Source: Sinorhizobium americanum
GTDB lineage: Bacteria; Pseudomonadota; Alphaproteobacteria; Rhizobiales; Rhizobiaceae
Direction: 5' to 3'
NCBI RefSeq assembly: GCF_001651855.1
Contig: NZ_LNQC01000045.1
Span: 62,001-126,000 of the forward strand
DNA length: 64,000 nucleotides
Notes under the pieces: model-generated
What the model saw: only the letters and a program-made list of their open reading frames with translations
What the model was told of the DNA's origin: nothing
Databases searched by the model: none
Position numbers and translations under genes: made by a program
Part shown: positions 44,656 through 53,877 of the stretch, piece after piece
Position numbering within the stretch: position 1 is the stretch's first letter
How the letters are laid out: each line of letters starts with the position of its first letter

Positions 44656-45093
44656 ATGCCTCAGAATGTCATCGTCCTCGTCGGGCGGGTTCTTCTCTCG
44701 ATCATGTTCCTCGTCTCCGGCTTCGGCAAGCTCGCCGATCCGGCGGGAACCGCCGGCATGATCACCAATGCCGGATGGCCGGCGGCAACGGCGCTCGCCT
44801 ATCTCGCCGGGCTTTTCGAAACGGTCGCAGGCCTTGCCGTTCTGGTGGGCTTCCAGACGCGCATCGCTTCCTATCTGCTCGCCGCCTTCTGCCTCGTGAC
44901 GGCTTTCGTCTTCCACAGCGGCCCGATCAACGTTCCGGATTTCCCTGAAGCGGCAAACGGGCTTCTCTCCATGTTCAACCAGATCATGATGATGAAGAAC
45001 ATCACCATTGCCGGCGCCTTCCTGGTGCTTGCCGGCTTCGGCCCGGGCGCGCTCTCGGTTGACGCCCGCGTTGGCAAGGCGGTCGCCGCTTAA
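44656..45093 (+). CDS. DoxX family membrane protein
   Basis: 145-residue protein with four membrane helices and the DoxX signature: VGRVLLSIMFLVSGFGKLADP, MITNAGWPAATALAYLAGLFE, GLAVLVGFQTRIASYLLA and the C-terminal KNITIAGAFLVLAGFGPG. DoxX proteins are linked with respiratory or thiol-redox functions; exact role unknown. AGGAG lies 10 nt before the ATG at 44656. Divergent from clr; ends at a strong bidirectional terminator. Confidence 0.88.
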   Translation: MPQNVIVLVGRVLLSIMFLVSGFGKLADPAGTAGMITNAGWPAATALAYLAGLFETVAGLAVLVGFQTRIASYLLAAFCLVTAFVFHSGPINVPDFPEAANGLLSMFNQIMMMKNITIAGAFLVLAGFGPGALSVDARVGKAVAA

Positions 45094-45114
45094 CGGCCTC
45101 CGCTTCCTTGCTGG

Positions 45115-45150
45115 AAAGAAGAACCCGCCGGCTGCGTCGGCGGGTTCTTT
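45115..45150. terminator. Bidirectional Rho-independent terminator, doxX / fucU
   Basis: Perfect 10-bp stem GAACCCGCCG (45121-45130) / CGGCGGGTTC (45138-45147), 7-nt loop, preceded by AAAGAA and followed by TTT. Sits between two convergent genes 60 bp apart. Confidence 0.85.
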
Positions 45151-45153
45151 GCA

Positions 45154-45588
45154 CTATCGCGCGGGATAGATCACGCCCTTGCGCAGAATGACATTGCCGT
45201 AGAGGCGCGGTTCGCTGGTCTGTACGACCGTGTGGGCGGCCTTGACGCGCGGGTAGAATTCCGCGCCGAGAAGCGGAACGACCGGCTGCGACGGCTCGTG
45301 CTTGCGGCAGCATTCGACGATATCGCGGTGCACCGGGTCGAGCGCGTCCTTGTTCTGCTTGACCGTGGCGCGGAAGATCGCCTCCGGCACGAAATCGTCG
45401 ATCGGCAGCACGCTGAGGATGGCATCGAGGATTGGGATCAGATGGTGGCCGTCGAGCCGCACCAGCCGGCGGGCATGCTCCTGGCCCGGATAGTTCCCGT
45501 CGACGAGCGCGATCTCGTCGCCATGCCCCATCGACCTGAGCGCGGCAAGCAGTTCCGGGCTGAGGATGGGGTCTATTCCCTTTAGCAT
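45154..45588 (-). CDS. fucU: RbsD/FucU-family sugar mutarotase
   Basis: 144 residues; interconverts anomers of a monosaccharide to feed uptake or kinases. Motifs are LLAALRSMGHGDEIALVDGNYPG (active-site His at about 22, Asp at about 30) and a C-terminal region ending YGNVILRKGVIYPAR. Length and features fit FucU rather than the shorter RbsD; the preferred sugar could be fucose, ribose or fructose. Its ATG directly follows the stop of the ROK regulator gene (TAG-ATG junction), so they are co-translated. Confidence 0.87.
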   Translation of the reverse strand: MLKGIDPILSPELLAALRSMGHGDEIALVDGNYPGQEHARRLVRLDGHHLIPILDAILSVLPIDDFVPEAIFRATVKQNKDALDPVHRDIVECCRKHEPSQPVVPLLGAEFYPRVKAAHTVVQTSEPRLYGNVILRKGVIYPAR

Positions 45589-46884
45589 CTAGGTAAGCTC
45601 CTTGAAGAGGACGTTGGTATCGAGCAGATAGCGGGAAAAGAGCGGCAGGCTCGCTCCGCCGATCGCCCGGGCATGGCTCCCGACCGCGCCCTCGACGAGG
45701 TCCGGAACCGTGACGCCCTGGAGGTCGAGCGCCTGCAGCGCCTTGCGCGTCGCGGCTAGCAGGCGGGCGCGCACCCAGGGCGGAAAGCCGCCGTCGATCA
45801 CGGCGGCGGAAAAATCGACAATGGAAACCGCCGAGACGATGGCCTGGGCCAGTGCTGCCGCCGCATCCTCGATCCAGATTTCCAGCGGCTCGCCGAAATC
45901 GATCCAGTCGTCGGCGGAATACCAGAGCGGCTTCGGATCCATGCCGCGTTCGCGCAACAGCTTCTCGAGCACGAAGACCGAGGCGATCTTCAGCAATTGC
46001 GTCGTTCTGCCGTCCTTGGCCGAGACAGGCAGCGGACCGACGGCGCCGGCTGTGCCGGTGCGGCCGGAGAACAGCGCGGAATTGATGACGACGCCGCCGC
46101 CGATGAACGAGCCGATGTAGAAATAGACGAAGTCCGGATAATTGGCGCCGACGCCGAAGGCGAGTTCCGCCCCGCAGGCGCTGGTGCCGTCATTCTGCAG
46201 AAAAACCGGGTGCGGCGTCCGCGCAGCGACCGCCGCCTGCAGGTCGAAATCGCGCCACCTGTCCATCTCGTGGTGGGGCGCCCCCACTTCCTCGGCCCAG
46301 TTCCACAGTTCGAAGGGCGTCGCGATACCGACGCCGGCGATGCGCTTGCGGTCTGCGGGGCCGAGCTGCCTTTCGAGCTTTGAGATGCCCTCGACGATGA
46401 AAGTGACGAGGTCGTCGGGCAGCGGATAGGTGTGGATCTGGTGCAGGTGCAGGCGGATGGTGCCAAGGAAATCCATCAGCACCAGGTCGGCGCTGCGGCG
46501 GCCGATCTTGACCCCGAAGGAATAGACCGCATCCGGATTGAGCCGCATCGGGATCGAGGGCTGCCCGACGCGCCCGCGTATCGGCGCGCCGCGCATCAGC
46601 ATCCCGTCGGCTTCAAGTGCCCGCATGATGACCGAGACCGTTTGGGCGGAAAGGCCGGACCGGCGGGCGATCTCCGCCTTGGACAGGCTGCCGTGGCGAC
46701 GCACCAGCGACATCACCAGCCGTTCGTTATAGGCGCGCACGCGCGTCTGGTTCGCCCCTCCGCTCGGGTCGATCACATCCGGCTGTGCGGTTCCCCGGCT
46801 GGGGTCCCCTATCAATGACATGCCACCGTCTCCTCCCGTTGGCACCTTTTCGCGCAGAATGTCTCGTTCAATCCGCTCGCTCAT
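45589..46884 (-). CDS. frcR: ROK-family regulator of the fructose operon
   Basis: About 431 residues. The N-terminal winged helix (LVRRHGSLSKAEIARRSGLSAQTVSVIMRALE) is followed by a ROK sugar-binding domain (FGVKIGRRSADLVLMDFLG, GVGIATPFELWNWAEEVGAP, QNDGTSACGAELAFG, YFYIGSFIGGGVVI, GRTGTAGAVGPLPV). The zinc-binding CGCGxxGC motif of ROK kinases is absent, which fits a repressor. It is divergent from frcB, the expected arrangement for control of frcBCAK. I chose 46884 (MSERIE); an ATG at 46821 is also plausible. Confidence 0.85.
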   Translation of the reverse strand: MSERIERDILREKVPTGGDGGMSLIGDPSRGTAQPDVIDPSGGANQTRVRAYNERLVMSLVRRHGSLSKAEIARRSGLSAQTVSVIMRALEADGMLMRGAPIRGRVGQPSIPMRLNPDAVYSFGVKIGRRSADLVLMDFLGTIRLHLHQIHTYPLPDDLVTFIVEGISKLERQLGPADRKRIAGVGIATPFELWNWAEEVGAPHHEMDRWRDFDLQAAVAARTPHPVFLQNDGTSACGAELAFGVGANYPDFVYFYIGSFIGGGVVINSALFSGRTGTAGAVGPLPVSAKDGRTTQLLKIASVFVLEKLLRERGMDPKPLWYSADDWIDFGEPLEIWIEDAAAALAQAIVSAVSIVDFSAAVIDGGFPPWVRARLLAATRKALQALDLQGVTVPDLVEGAVGSHARAIGGASLPLFSRYLLDTNVLFKELT

Positions 46885-46940
46885 GTGGCCGCCGGCCCGC
46901 CCCACAGGACCGGCTGCTCCGCGCAGAATGCCACATCGAG

Positions 46941-46993
46941 ATAATAATTCAATTTGATTTATTTATTGACACCCCGAAAAATTGGTGTTTGAT
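46941..46993 (+). promoter_or_regulatory. Promoter and candidate ROK operator of frcB
   Basis: TTGACA (46965-46970), 17-bp spacer, TTTGAT (46988-46993). Immediately upstream, 46941-46967 is a strongly AT-rich imperfect palindrome (AATAATAATT...ATTTATTTATT), the base composition typical of NagC/Mlc-type operators. It is the least GC-rich stretch of the divergent region between frcR and frcB. Confidence 0.5.
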
Positions 46994-47086
46994 TGACGCT
47001 CGGAAGCGCCGTCCGCAGGAGGAGAATGCTGCGGCGGCGAAGCCTGAAAGCCGGTTCCGGCACTATTTGAACCTTGGGAGGGTTTG

Positions 47087-48112
47087 ATGAAGAAAACTGT
47101 TCTTTCCACCGCATTCGGCGCGCTCGCTCTCGGCGTTGCCTTCGCTTCGCCGTTGCAGGCGGCGGACGTCTCTGCCTGCCTCATCACCAAGACCGACACC
47201 AACCCCTTCTTCGTGAAGATGAAGGAAGGTGCGACCGCCAAGGCCCAGGAACTCGGCGTCACGCTGAAGGCCTATGCCGGCAAGGTCGACGGTGACCACG
47301 ACAGCCAGGTTGCCGCGATCGAATCCTGCATCGCCGATGGCGCGAAGGGCATTCTCATTGCGGCCTCCGACACCAAGGCGATCGTCGACCAGGTCAAGAA
47401 GGCGCAGGACGCAGGCGTTCTCGTGATCGCCCTCGATACCCCCCTCGATCCGGCCACGGCCGCTGACGCGACATTCGCGACCGACAACCTGCTGGCGGGC
47501 AAGCTGATCGGCCAGTGGGCGGCCGCAACCATGGGCGAGGGCGCGAAGACCGCAAAGATCGGCTTCCTCGATCTTACGCCGTCGCAGCCGACCGTCGACG
47601 TGCTGCGCGACCAGGGCTTCATGATCGGCTTCGGCATCGATCCCAAGGATCCGAACAAGATCGGCGACGAGGACGATCCGCGCATCGTCGGCCATGACGT
47701 GACGAACGGCAACGAGGAAGGTGGCCGCACGGCGATGGAAAACCTTCTCCAGAAGGATCCTGACATCAACGTCATCCACACCATCAACGAGCCGGCCGCC
47801 GTCGGGGCTTACCAGGCGCTCAAGGCCGTCGGCAAGGAGAAGGACGTGCTGATCGTGTCGGTCGACGGCGGTTGCCCGGGCGTCAAGTCTGTTGCCGAAG
47901 GCGTTATCGGCGCCACTTCGCAGCAATATCCGCTGATGATGGCGGCGCTCGGCATCGAGGCGATCAAGAAATTCGCCGAGACCGGCGAGAAGCCGAAGCC
48001 GACCGAAGGCAAGGACTTCTTCGATACGGGCGTTGCGCTCGTCACCGACAAGCCGGCCGCCGGCGTCGAATCGATCGACACCAAGGTCGGCACGGAGAAG
48101 TGCTGGGGCTGA
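47087..48112 (+). CDS. frcB: Fructose ABC transporter, periplasmic binding protein
   Basis: 341 residues: signal peptide [20 protein letters not shown] (cleavage after about PLQA), then a type-1 periplasmic binding fold like RbsB. Features are [46 protein letters not shown] and [19 protein letters not shown]. It delivers fructose (and in S. meliloti, by published work, ribose and mannose as competitors) to FrcC. The ATG at 47087 follows GGGAGG; the TTG just before it is not needed. First gene of frcBCAK. Confidence 0.92.
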   Translation: MKKTVLSTAFGALALGVAFASPLQAADVSACLITKTDTNPFFVKMKEGATAKAQELGVTLKAYAGKVDGDHDSQVAAIESCIADGAKGILIAASDTKAIVDQVKKAQDAGVLVIALDTPLDPATAADATFATDNLLAGKLIGQWAAATMGEGAKTAKIGFLDLTPSQPTVDVLRDQGFMIGFGIDPKDPNKIGDEDDPRIVGHDVTNGNEEGGRTAMENLLQKDPDINVIHTINEPAAVGAYQALKAVGKEKDVLIVSVDGGCPGVKSVAEGVIGATSQQYPLMMAALGIEAIKKFAETGEKPKPTEGKDFFDTGVALVTDKPAAGVESIDTKVGTEKCWG

Positions 48113-48416
48113 TTGCCCCGCTGTTCGGAAGCAATCGACAGGGAAGGGCGGCCCCGGCCGCCCTTCGCATAAGCGCCGATCTCTTTGACAAGGCGCAAAA
48201 CCTGCGCAAATTTGAGAGCGGGATAGACGAAAGTCGCGATGCGCTCTCGCGCGCGTACCGCTCCGGCTTCTCGGAACCGTCACGGTTGCGACCTGGATGG
48301 ACAGTCCGGACCTACCGTGACCGACAAAGGTTCTGGACCCTGCCGCGACGACCGGCGGGCCGCGCATCCGGCAATAATGCGCCCCCTTGAGAGCGGGGGT
48401 TATGGGAGGAGTCTCC
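48113..48416. other. frcB-frcC intercistronic region, 304 bp
   Basis: Apart from the hairpin at 48144-48165 I see no gene in this stretch. It ends with a strong GGGAGGAG ribosome site for frcC. Confidence 0.5.
48144..48165 (+). other. Intercistronic hairpin frcB / frcC
   Basis: AAGGGCGGCC...GGCCGCCCTT, a near-perfect 22-nt palindrome starting 31 bp after the frcB stop. There is no T-run. Typical of ABC operons where it stabilises the binding-protein message and lowers read-through to the membrane genes. Confidence 0.6.
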
Positions 48417-49502
48417 ATGGCCGAGCCAAACACAGCCGCACAACCATCCCAGGAGTTCGAAAAGGTCCTGGTCAACAGTTCGACGGATGTGGCGTCCTTC
48501 GACACGCACGACAAGACGCCGCTTCAGAAGATTCAGCATTTCCTGCATTCGACGCCGGCGGCCGTGCCGTTCGTCGTGCTCATTGCGTCGATCCTTGTCT
48601 TCGGGCTTGCGATCGGCGGCAGGTTCTTCTCGTCCTATACGCTGACGCTGATCCTGCAGCAGATCGCTGTCGTCGGCATGCTCGGCGCGGCGCAGACGCT
48701 GGTGATCCTGACGGCTGGCATCGATCTCTCGATCGGCGTCATCATGGTCATCTCGGCGGTCGTCATGGGCAATTGCGCCGTGAGCTACGGCCTGCCGGCG
48801 CCGCTTGCGGTGGCGGCCGGATTTGTCGTTGGCGGCGCCTGCGGGCTCTTGAACGGTCTTTTGGTGTCGCGCCTGAAGCTGCCGCCATTCATCGTCACGC
48901 TCGGCACCTGGTACGTGATCATGTCGACGAACTTCATCTACTCGGAGAACGCGACGATCCGCGAGGCGGACGTGACTGCGGTGACCCAGTGGCTGCATGT
49001 CTTCGGCGTGAACTTCAAGGTCGGCACGGCGGTGTTGACCCTCGGTGTCGTCGCCATGGTCGTCCTGGTCTTCGGCCTCTGGTACGCGTTGAACCACACC
49101 GCTTGGGGACGCCATCTCTATGCAGTCGGCGATGATCCGGAAGCCGCCAAGCTCTCCGGTATCCGCGTCGGCAGGGTGCTGCTCAGCGCCTACACGATCG
49201 CCGGCCTGATCGCCGCTCTGGCCGCCTGGGTCTCAATCGGCCGAAACGGCTCGATCTCGCCGTCGGCGGCGGTCACCGATTATAACCTGCAGGCCATTAC
49301 CGCGGCGGTGATCGGCGGCATCTCGCTCTTCGGCGGCCGTGGCTCGATCCTCGGGACGCTCATCGGCGCGATGATCGTCGGCGTCGTGTCGATGGGCCTC
49401 AACATGCTCGGCGCCGATCCGCAATGGAAAGTCTTCCTGACCGGCGTGCTCATCATCTCCGCCGTCGCAGTCGACCAGTGGATAAGAAAGGTAGCAGCGT
49501 AA
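48417..49502 (+). CDS. frcC: Fructose ABC transporter, permease
   Basis: 361-residue inner-membrane permease of the RbsC type. After a hydrophilic N-terminus of about 45 residues, eight to ten helices follow. Conserved features are MLGAAQTLVILTAGIDLSIGVIM, GLLNGLLVSRLKLPPFIVTLGT, GRHLYAVGDDPEAAKLSGI (EAA-like loop contacting FrcA) and AVIGGISLFGGRGSI. The ATG at 48417 has GGGAGGAG 6 nt upstream. Its stop overlaps the frcA start by one base (TAATG). Confidence 0.93.
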   Translation: MAEPNTAAQPSQEFEKVLVNSSTDVASFDTHDKTPLQKIQHFLHSTPAAVPFVVLIASILVFGLAIGGRFFSSYTLTLILQQIAVVGMLGAAQTLVILTAGIDLSIGVIMVISAVVMGNCAVSYGLPAPLAVAAGFVVGGACGLLNGLLVSRLKLPPFIVTLGTWYVIMSTNFIYSENATIREADVTAVTQWLHVFGVNFKVGTAVLTLGVVAMVVLVFGLWYALNHTAWGRHLYAVGDDPEAAKLSGIRVGRVLLSAYTIAGLIAALAAWVSIGRNGSISPSAAVTDYNLQAITAAVIGGISLFGGRGSILGTLIGAMIVGVVSMGLNMLGADPQWKVFLTGVLIISAVAVDQWIRKVAA

Positions 49503-50284
49503 TGGCACAGGAACCCATTCTCACCGCCCGCGGTCTCGTCAAGCGCTATGGCCGTGTCACTGCCCTCGATCATGCCGACTTCGACCTCTACCCGGGTGAA
49601 ATCCTCGCGGTGATCGGCGACAACGGCGCCGGTAAGTCGTCGATGATCAAGGCGATCTCCGGCGCCGTCACCCCTGATGAAGGCGAGATCCACCTCGAGG
49701 GCGAGCCGGTGCACTTCCGCTCGCCGATGGAGGCGCGCGCCGCGGGCATCGAAACCGTGTACCAGAACCTCGCTCTGTCGCCGGCGCTGTCGATCGCCGA
49801 CAACATGTTCCTCGGTCGCGAGATCCGGAAGCCGGGCCTCTTCGGCAAGCTGTTCCGCACCCTCGACCGGTCCGCCATGGAGAAGATGGCCCGGTCGAAG
49901 CTTTCGGAACTCGGCCTAATGACGATCCAGAACATCAACCAGGCGGTGGAGACGCTCTCCGGCGGCCAGCGCCAGGGTGTGGCGGTCGCGCGCGCCGCCG
50001 CCTTCGGGTCGAAGGTCGTCATCATGGACGAGCCGACTGCAGCCTTGGGCGTCAAGGAAAGCCGGCGCGTCCTGGAACTGATCCTCGACGTCCGTCGCCG
50101 TGGCCTGCCGATCGTGCTGATCTCGCACAACATGCCGCATGTCTTCGAGGTTGCGGACCGAATCCATATCCACCGCCTCGGCCGGCGACTTTGCGTGATC
50201 AATCCGAAGGAATACACCATGTCGGACGCGGTCGCCTTCATGACCGGCGCCAAGGCGCCACCCGGCGAGGCGATCGCCGCATGA
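49502..50284 (+). CDS. frcA: Fructose ABC transporter, ATPase
   Basis: 260-residue single nucleotide-binding domain: Walker A GDNGAGKSSMIKAI, Q-loop VYQNLAL, signature LSGGQRQGVAVARA, Walker B VVIMDEPTAALG, H-loop LISHNMPHVFEV. Unlike RbsA, which has two tandem domains, this protein has one and would act as a homodimer on the FrcC dimer. It overlaps frcC by 1 bp and frcK by 4 bp. Confidence 0.95.
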   Translation: MAQEPILTARGLVKRYGRVTALDHADFDLYPGEILAVIGDNGAGKSSMIKAISGAVTPDEGEIHLEGEPVHFRSPMEARAAGIETVYQNLALSPALSIADNMFLGREIRKPGLFGKLFRTLDRSAMEKMARSKLSELGLMTIQNINQAVETLSGGQRQGVAVARAAAFGSKVVIMDEPTAALGVKESRRVLELILDVRRRGLPIVLISHNMPHVFEVADRIHIHRLGRRLCVINPKEYTMSDAVAFMTGAKAPPGEAIAA

Positions 50285-50901
50285 ATGTGCAGTCCTTGAC
50301 GGACGAGATCCTGAAACGGGCGGCCGATGCCGGCCGTTTCATCGTCGCCATCGCCGGTCCACCGGGGGCCGGTAAGTCGACGCTTGCCGAAGGTCTCGCC
50401 GAGGCGATCGCCAAGGCGGGGGACAGCGTGGCGGTGCTGCCGATGGACGGCTTCCACATGGACAATGTGGTCCTCGCTGACAAGGGCCTGCTGCCGCGCA
50501 AGGGCGCGCCCGAAACCTTCGATGTGCGGGCCTTCCTTTCGACTTTGGCTGCGGTGCGCGCCAATGACGGCGAGGTGCTCGTTCCGGTGTTCGACCGGAC
50601 CCGGGAACTCGCAATTGCCTCGGCGCGCGCAATTGCTCCGGAAACCCGGATCGTGCTGGTCGAGGGCAATTACCTGCTGCTTGACGAACTGCCGTGGAGC
50701 AGGCTCGATGGGGCCTTCGACTACTCGATATTCATCGATCCGGGGATCGACGTACTCGAGCAGCGATTGCTGCAGCGCTGGCACGATCACGGCTATGATG
50801 AGGAGACCGCCCGCACGAAGGCCCTCGGCAACGATATCCCGAATGCTCGCCGCGTCGTCGGCAGCCGCCGCGCCTGCGATATCGTGATCCGGGATTTCTG
50901 A
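50281..50901 (+). CDS. frcK: P-loop kinase of the uridine kinase / pantothenate kinase family
   Basis: 206 residues. Walker A is AIAGPPGAGKSTLAEGL. A MDGFHMDN substrate-site motif, PETFDVRAF, FDRTRELAIASARAI and LVEGNYLLLDELPW follow. The family phosphorylates nucleosides, pantothenate, or sugars; named frcK in S. meliloti because of operon position. Since a separate fructokinase gene lies 2 kb downstream, direct fructose phosphorylation by FrcK is uncertain. Overlaps frcA by 4 bp (ATGA). Confidence 0.88.
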   Translation: MNVQSLTDEILKRAADAGRFIVAIAGPPGAGKSTLAEGLAEAIAKAGDSVAVLPMDGFHMDNVVLADKGLLPRKGAPETFDVRAFLSTLAAVRANDGEVLVPVFDRTRELAIASARAIAPETRIVLVEGNYLLLDELPWSRLDGAFDYSIFIDPGIDVLEQRLLQRWHDHGYDEETARTKALGNDIPNARRVVGSRRACDIVIRDF

Positions 50902-51046
50902 ATTATGCTTCGAGCCATTGTCTTCGGCGGCGCAATGATGGTATCGAGGCGCGGTTTCACCACATGAGTTACCGCCCCTTCAAGCGCACTGGCCGGCTTT
51001 GACGCCGCCCGCGCCGATCGGGCGCGAGCATCGGGAGAAAGCTGAA

Positions 51047-52084
51047 ATGCAAGAGCTCGTTATCCGCCGCCCGGACGACTGGCATCTCCACCTGCGCGAT
51101 GGCGGCGTGCTGCGCGGCGTCATCGCCGACACGAGCCGGCATTTCGCCCGCGCTATTATCATGCCTAATCTGGTGCCGCCGGTAGTGACCTCGGCCGACG
51201 CCGCGGCCTATCGCGAACGCATCCTCGCCGCCATTCCGGCCGGTGACCGGTTCGAACCTTTGATGACCCTCTATCTCACCGAAGGAACCGACCCCGCCGA
51301 CGTCGAGGCCGGATTCAGGAGCGGTCTGATCAAGGCAGTGAAGCTCTATCCGGCCGGCGCGACCACCAATTCGCACAGCGGCGTCCGCGACATCACCAAG
51401 GCGATGCCTGTTCTCGAGCGCATGGCCGAGATCGGCATGCCGCTCTGCGTCCACGGCGAGGTGACGACGCCGGAGGTCGATATCTTCGACCGCGAGGCCG
51501 CCTTCATCGAAACGGTCCTTGACCCGCTTCGCCGGCGGCTGCCGGATCTCCGCATCACCATGGAGCATGTGACGACGAAGGACGGCATCGATTACATCAA
51601 GGAGCATGCGGCCAACCTTGCCGGCTCGATCACCACGCATCACCTGATCATCAACCGCAATGCCATCCTCGTCGGCGGCATCAAGCCGCATTATTACTGC
51701 CTGCCGGTCGCCAAGCGCGAGACACACCGCCTGGCCTTGCGCGCCGCTGCCGTGTCGGGGGATGTGCGCTTCTTCCTCGGCACCGATTCCGCCCCGCATG
51801 TCGATCCGCTCAAGGAATGCGCCTGCGGCTGCGCCGGCATCTATACGTCCGTCAATACGCTGAGCTGCCTTGCCCATGTCTTCGAGGAGGAGGAGGCGCT
51901 CGACCGGCTCGAGGCCTTCACCTCGCTGAACGGTCCCGCCTGGTACGGCCTGCCAGTGAATGAGGAAACGATCACGCTGCGCAAGGGAGGGGAGCCCGTT
52001 CGCTATCCGGCCAAGGTCGAGACCGACGCAGGGCCGATCACGGTTTTCGACCCGATGTTCCCGCTCCACTGGGCGGTCGTCTGA
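51047..52084 (+). CDS. pyrC: Dihydroorotase (class II)
   Basis: Third step of de novo pyrimidine synthesis: carbamoyl-aspartate to dihydroorotate; cytosolic zinc enzyme. 345 residues, class II (E. coli-like) size. Zinc ligands are in [25 protein letters not shown] (carbamylated Lys), [15 protein letters not shown], and the catalytic Asp in [10 protein letters not shown]. The ATG at 51047 follows GGGAGAAAG. pyrE follows in the same direction after 61 bp, so the two pathway genes are probably co-expressed. Confidence 0.96.
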   Translation: MQELVIRRPDDWHLHLRDGGVLRGVIADTSRHFARAIIMPNLVPPVVTSADAAAYRERILAAIPAGDRFEPLMTLYLTEGTDPADVEAGFRSGLIKAVKLYPAGATTNSHSGVRDITKAMPVLERMAEIGMPLCVHGEVTTPEVDIFDREAAFIETVLDPLRRRLPDLRITMEHVTTKDGIDYIKEHAANLAGSITTHHLIINRNAILVGGIKPHYYCLPVAKRETHRLALRAAAVSGDVRFFLGTDSAPHVDPLKECACGCAGIYTSVNTLSCLAHVFEEEEALDRLEAFTSLNGPAWYGLPVNEETITLRKGGEPVRYPAKVETDAGPITVFDPMFPLHWAVV

Positions 52085-52145
52085 TTGAGATATGTCTTGC
52101 TGCGGGTCTGAAAAGCGCTTCGGTCACGCTTCTGAAGGAGAGGTC

Positions 52146-52844
52146 ATGTTTTCGAATGCGTTCACCGACAAGACGGTGATGGCCGAGTTGGTCGCCAAGA
52201 TGCTTTGGGAAATCAAGGCGGTGCATTTCCGGGCCGACGAGCCCTACAAGCTCGCCTCCGGCATGGCGAGCCCGGTCTATATCGACTGCCGCAAGCTGAT
52301 TTCCTATCCGCGCATCCGCTCGGCGGTGATGGACTTCGCTGCAGCGACGATCCTCGGCGAGGCCGGCTTCGAGCAGTTTGATGTGGTCGCCGGCGGCGAG
52401 ACGGCCGGCATCCCCTTTGCCGCCCTGCTCGCCGAGCGCCTCGGCCTGCCGATGATTTATGTCCGCAAGGCGCCGAAGGGGCACGGCCGCAATGCCCAGA
52501 TCGAGGGCCATATGCCGGAAGGCGCGCGCGTCCTGGTGATCGAGGACCTGACCACCGCCGGCGGCTCGATGTTCAAGTTCATCGACGCGATCCGCGCAGC
52601 CGGCGGCATCGTCGAACACGGCATCGCGCTCTTCTACTACGATATTTTCCCGGAAGCCCGGGCCAACATGAAGGCAAAGGGCGTCGACCTGCACTACATC
52701 GCCACTTGGCGCAATGTGCTCGCCGTTGCCCGCGAGCAGGCGCTGTTCGACGAGAAGACGCTGAACGAGGTGGAAGCCTTCCTCAATGCGCCGCTCGCCT
52801 GGTCGGCCCGCAACGGCGGTGTCGACACGCTCGCGGCCGAGTGA
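52146..52844 (+). CDS. pyrE: Orotate phosphoribosyltransferase
   Basis: Transfers ribose-5-phosphate from PRPP to orotate giving OMP. 232 residues; PRPP motif [20 protein letters not shown], pyrophosphate-loop lysines in [17 protein letters not shown], and substrate site [17 protein letters not shown]. The ATG at 52146 follows GAAGGAGAGG. Located between pyrC and a fructokinase gene in the same orientation. Confidence 0.96.
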   Translation: MFSNAFTDKTVMAELVAKMLWEIKAVHFRADEPYKLASGMASPVYIDCRKLISYPRIRSAVMDFAAATILGEAGFEQFDVVAGGETAGIPFAALLAERLGLPMIYVRKAPKGHGRNAQIEGHMPEGARVLVIEDLTTAGGSMFKFIDAIRAAGGIVEHGIALFYYDIFPEARANMKAKGVDLHYIATWRNVLAVAREQALFDEKTLNEVEAFLNAPLAWSARNGGVDTLAAE

Positions 52845-52894
52845 CGGCACGATGCTGATCTCGTCGATGGAATAGTTTTCAAGGGAGGACATTG

Positions 52895-53821
52895 ATGATC
52901 GTTTGCTGCGGAGAAGCCCTGATCGACATGCTGCCGCGCGAGACGGCGGCCGGTGAAAGCGCCTTTGCCCCCTATGCCGGGGGCGCCATCTTCAACACGG
53001 CGATCGCGCTTGGCAGGCTCGGCATTCCGACCGGCTTCTTCACCGGGCTCTCCGACGACATGTTCGGCGACATCCTGCGGGAAACCCTGAAAGCGGCGAA
53101 TGTCGATTTCGGCCCCTGCGCCACCTTGCCGCTGCACACGACCCTTGCCTTCGTGAAGCTCGTCCACGGCCATGCGAGCTACGCCTTCTTCGATGAGAAC
53201 ACCGCCGGGCGGATGATCACAACGGACCATCTGCCGGCCTTCGGCGATTTCTGCGAGGCACTGCATTTCGGCGCGATCAGCCTCATCCCCGAGCCCTGCG
53301 GCTCGACCTATGAAGCGTTGATGACGCGGGAGCACGAAAAGCGGGTCATCTCCTTCGACCCGAACATCCGTCCCGGCTTCATCAAGGACCGGGAGGCGCA
53401 TCTTGCCCGCATGAACCGCATGTCGGCGATGTCAGACATCGTCAAGTTCTCCGATGAGGACCTCGCCTGGTTCGGCATGGAGGGCAGCCACGATGCGCTC
53501 GCGGCCGAATGGCTGCAGCGCGGCCCCAAGCTGGTGGTGATCACCAGGGGCGCAGACGGCGCCGTCGGCTATACGAAGAACCACAAGGTGGAGGTTGCGA
53601 GCGAGCGGGTCGCGGTGGTCGATACGGTCGGTGCCGGCGACACCTTCGATGCCGGCGTGCTCGCCTCGCTGAAGCTCAACAATCTGCTGACCAAGAAACA
53701 GGTCGCAGACTTGAGTGACGAGGCGGTCCGGCAGGCACTCGCTCTCGGCGCCAAGGCGGCCGCCGTAACCGTGTCGCGCGCCGGCGCCAACCCGCCTTGG
53801 AACTATGAGATCGGACTCTGA
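52895..53821 (+). CDS. frk: Fructokinase (PfkB family)
   Basis: ATP-dependent phosphorylation of D-fructose to fructose-6-phosphate. 308 residues of ribokinase fold: start GEALIDMLPRE, GGAIFNTAIALGRLGIPTGF (substrate glycine motif), FFDENTAGRMIT, FDPNIRPGF, and the anion-hole/catalytic DTVGAGDTFDAG (Asp base). The start is ATG 52895 after AAGGGAGG. It fits directly with frcBCA import upstream and pgi on the other strand downstream. A strong terminator follows. Confidence 0.92.
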   Translation: MIVCCGEALIDMLPRETAAGESAFAPYAGGAIFNTAIALGRLGIPTGFFTGLSDDMFGDILRETLKAANVDFGPCATLPLHTTLAFVKLVHGHASYAFFDENTAGRMITTDHLPAFGDFCEALHFGAISLIPEPCGSTYEALMTREHEKRVISFDPNIRPGFIKDREAHLARMNRMSAMSDIVKFSDEDLAWFGMEGSHDALAAEWLQRGPKLVVITRGADGAVGYTKNHKVEVASERVAVVDTVGAGDTFDAGVLASLKLNNLLTKKQVADLSDEAVRQALALGAKAAAVTVSRAGANPPWNYEIGL

Positions 53822-53843
53822 TCCGATAGGTTTGAGGGTACAG

Positions 53844-53872
53844 AGGGCGCCGGCATCGCTGGCGCCCTTTTT
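53844..53872 (+). terminator. Rho-independent terminator after frk
   Basis: Stem AGGGCGCC (53844-53851) / GGCGCCCT (53861-53868), 9-nt loop, followed by TTTTTG. 22 bp beyond the frk stop and immediately before the convergent pgi stop. Confidence 0.85.
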
Positions 53873-53877
53873 GTTGT

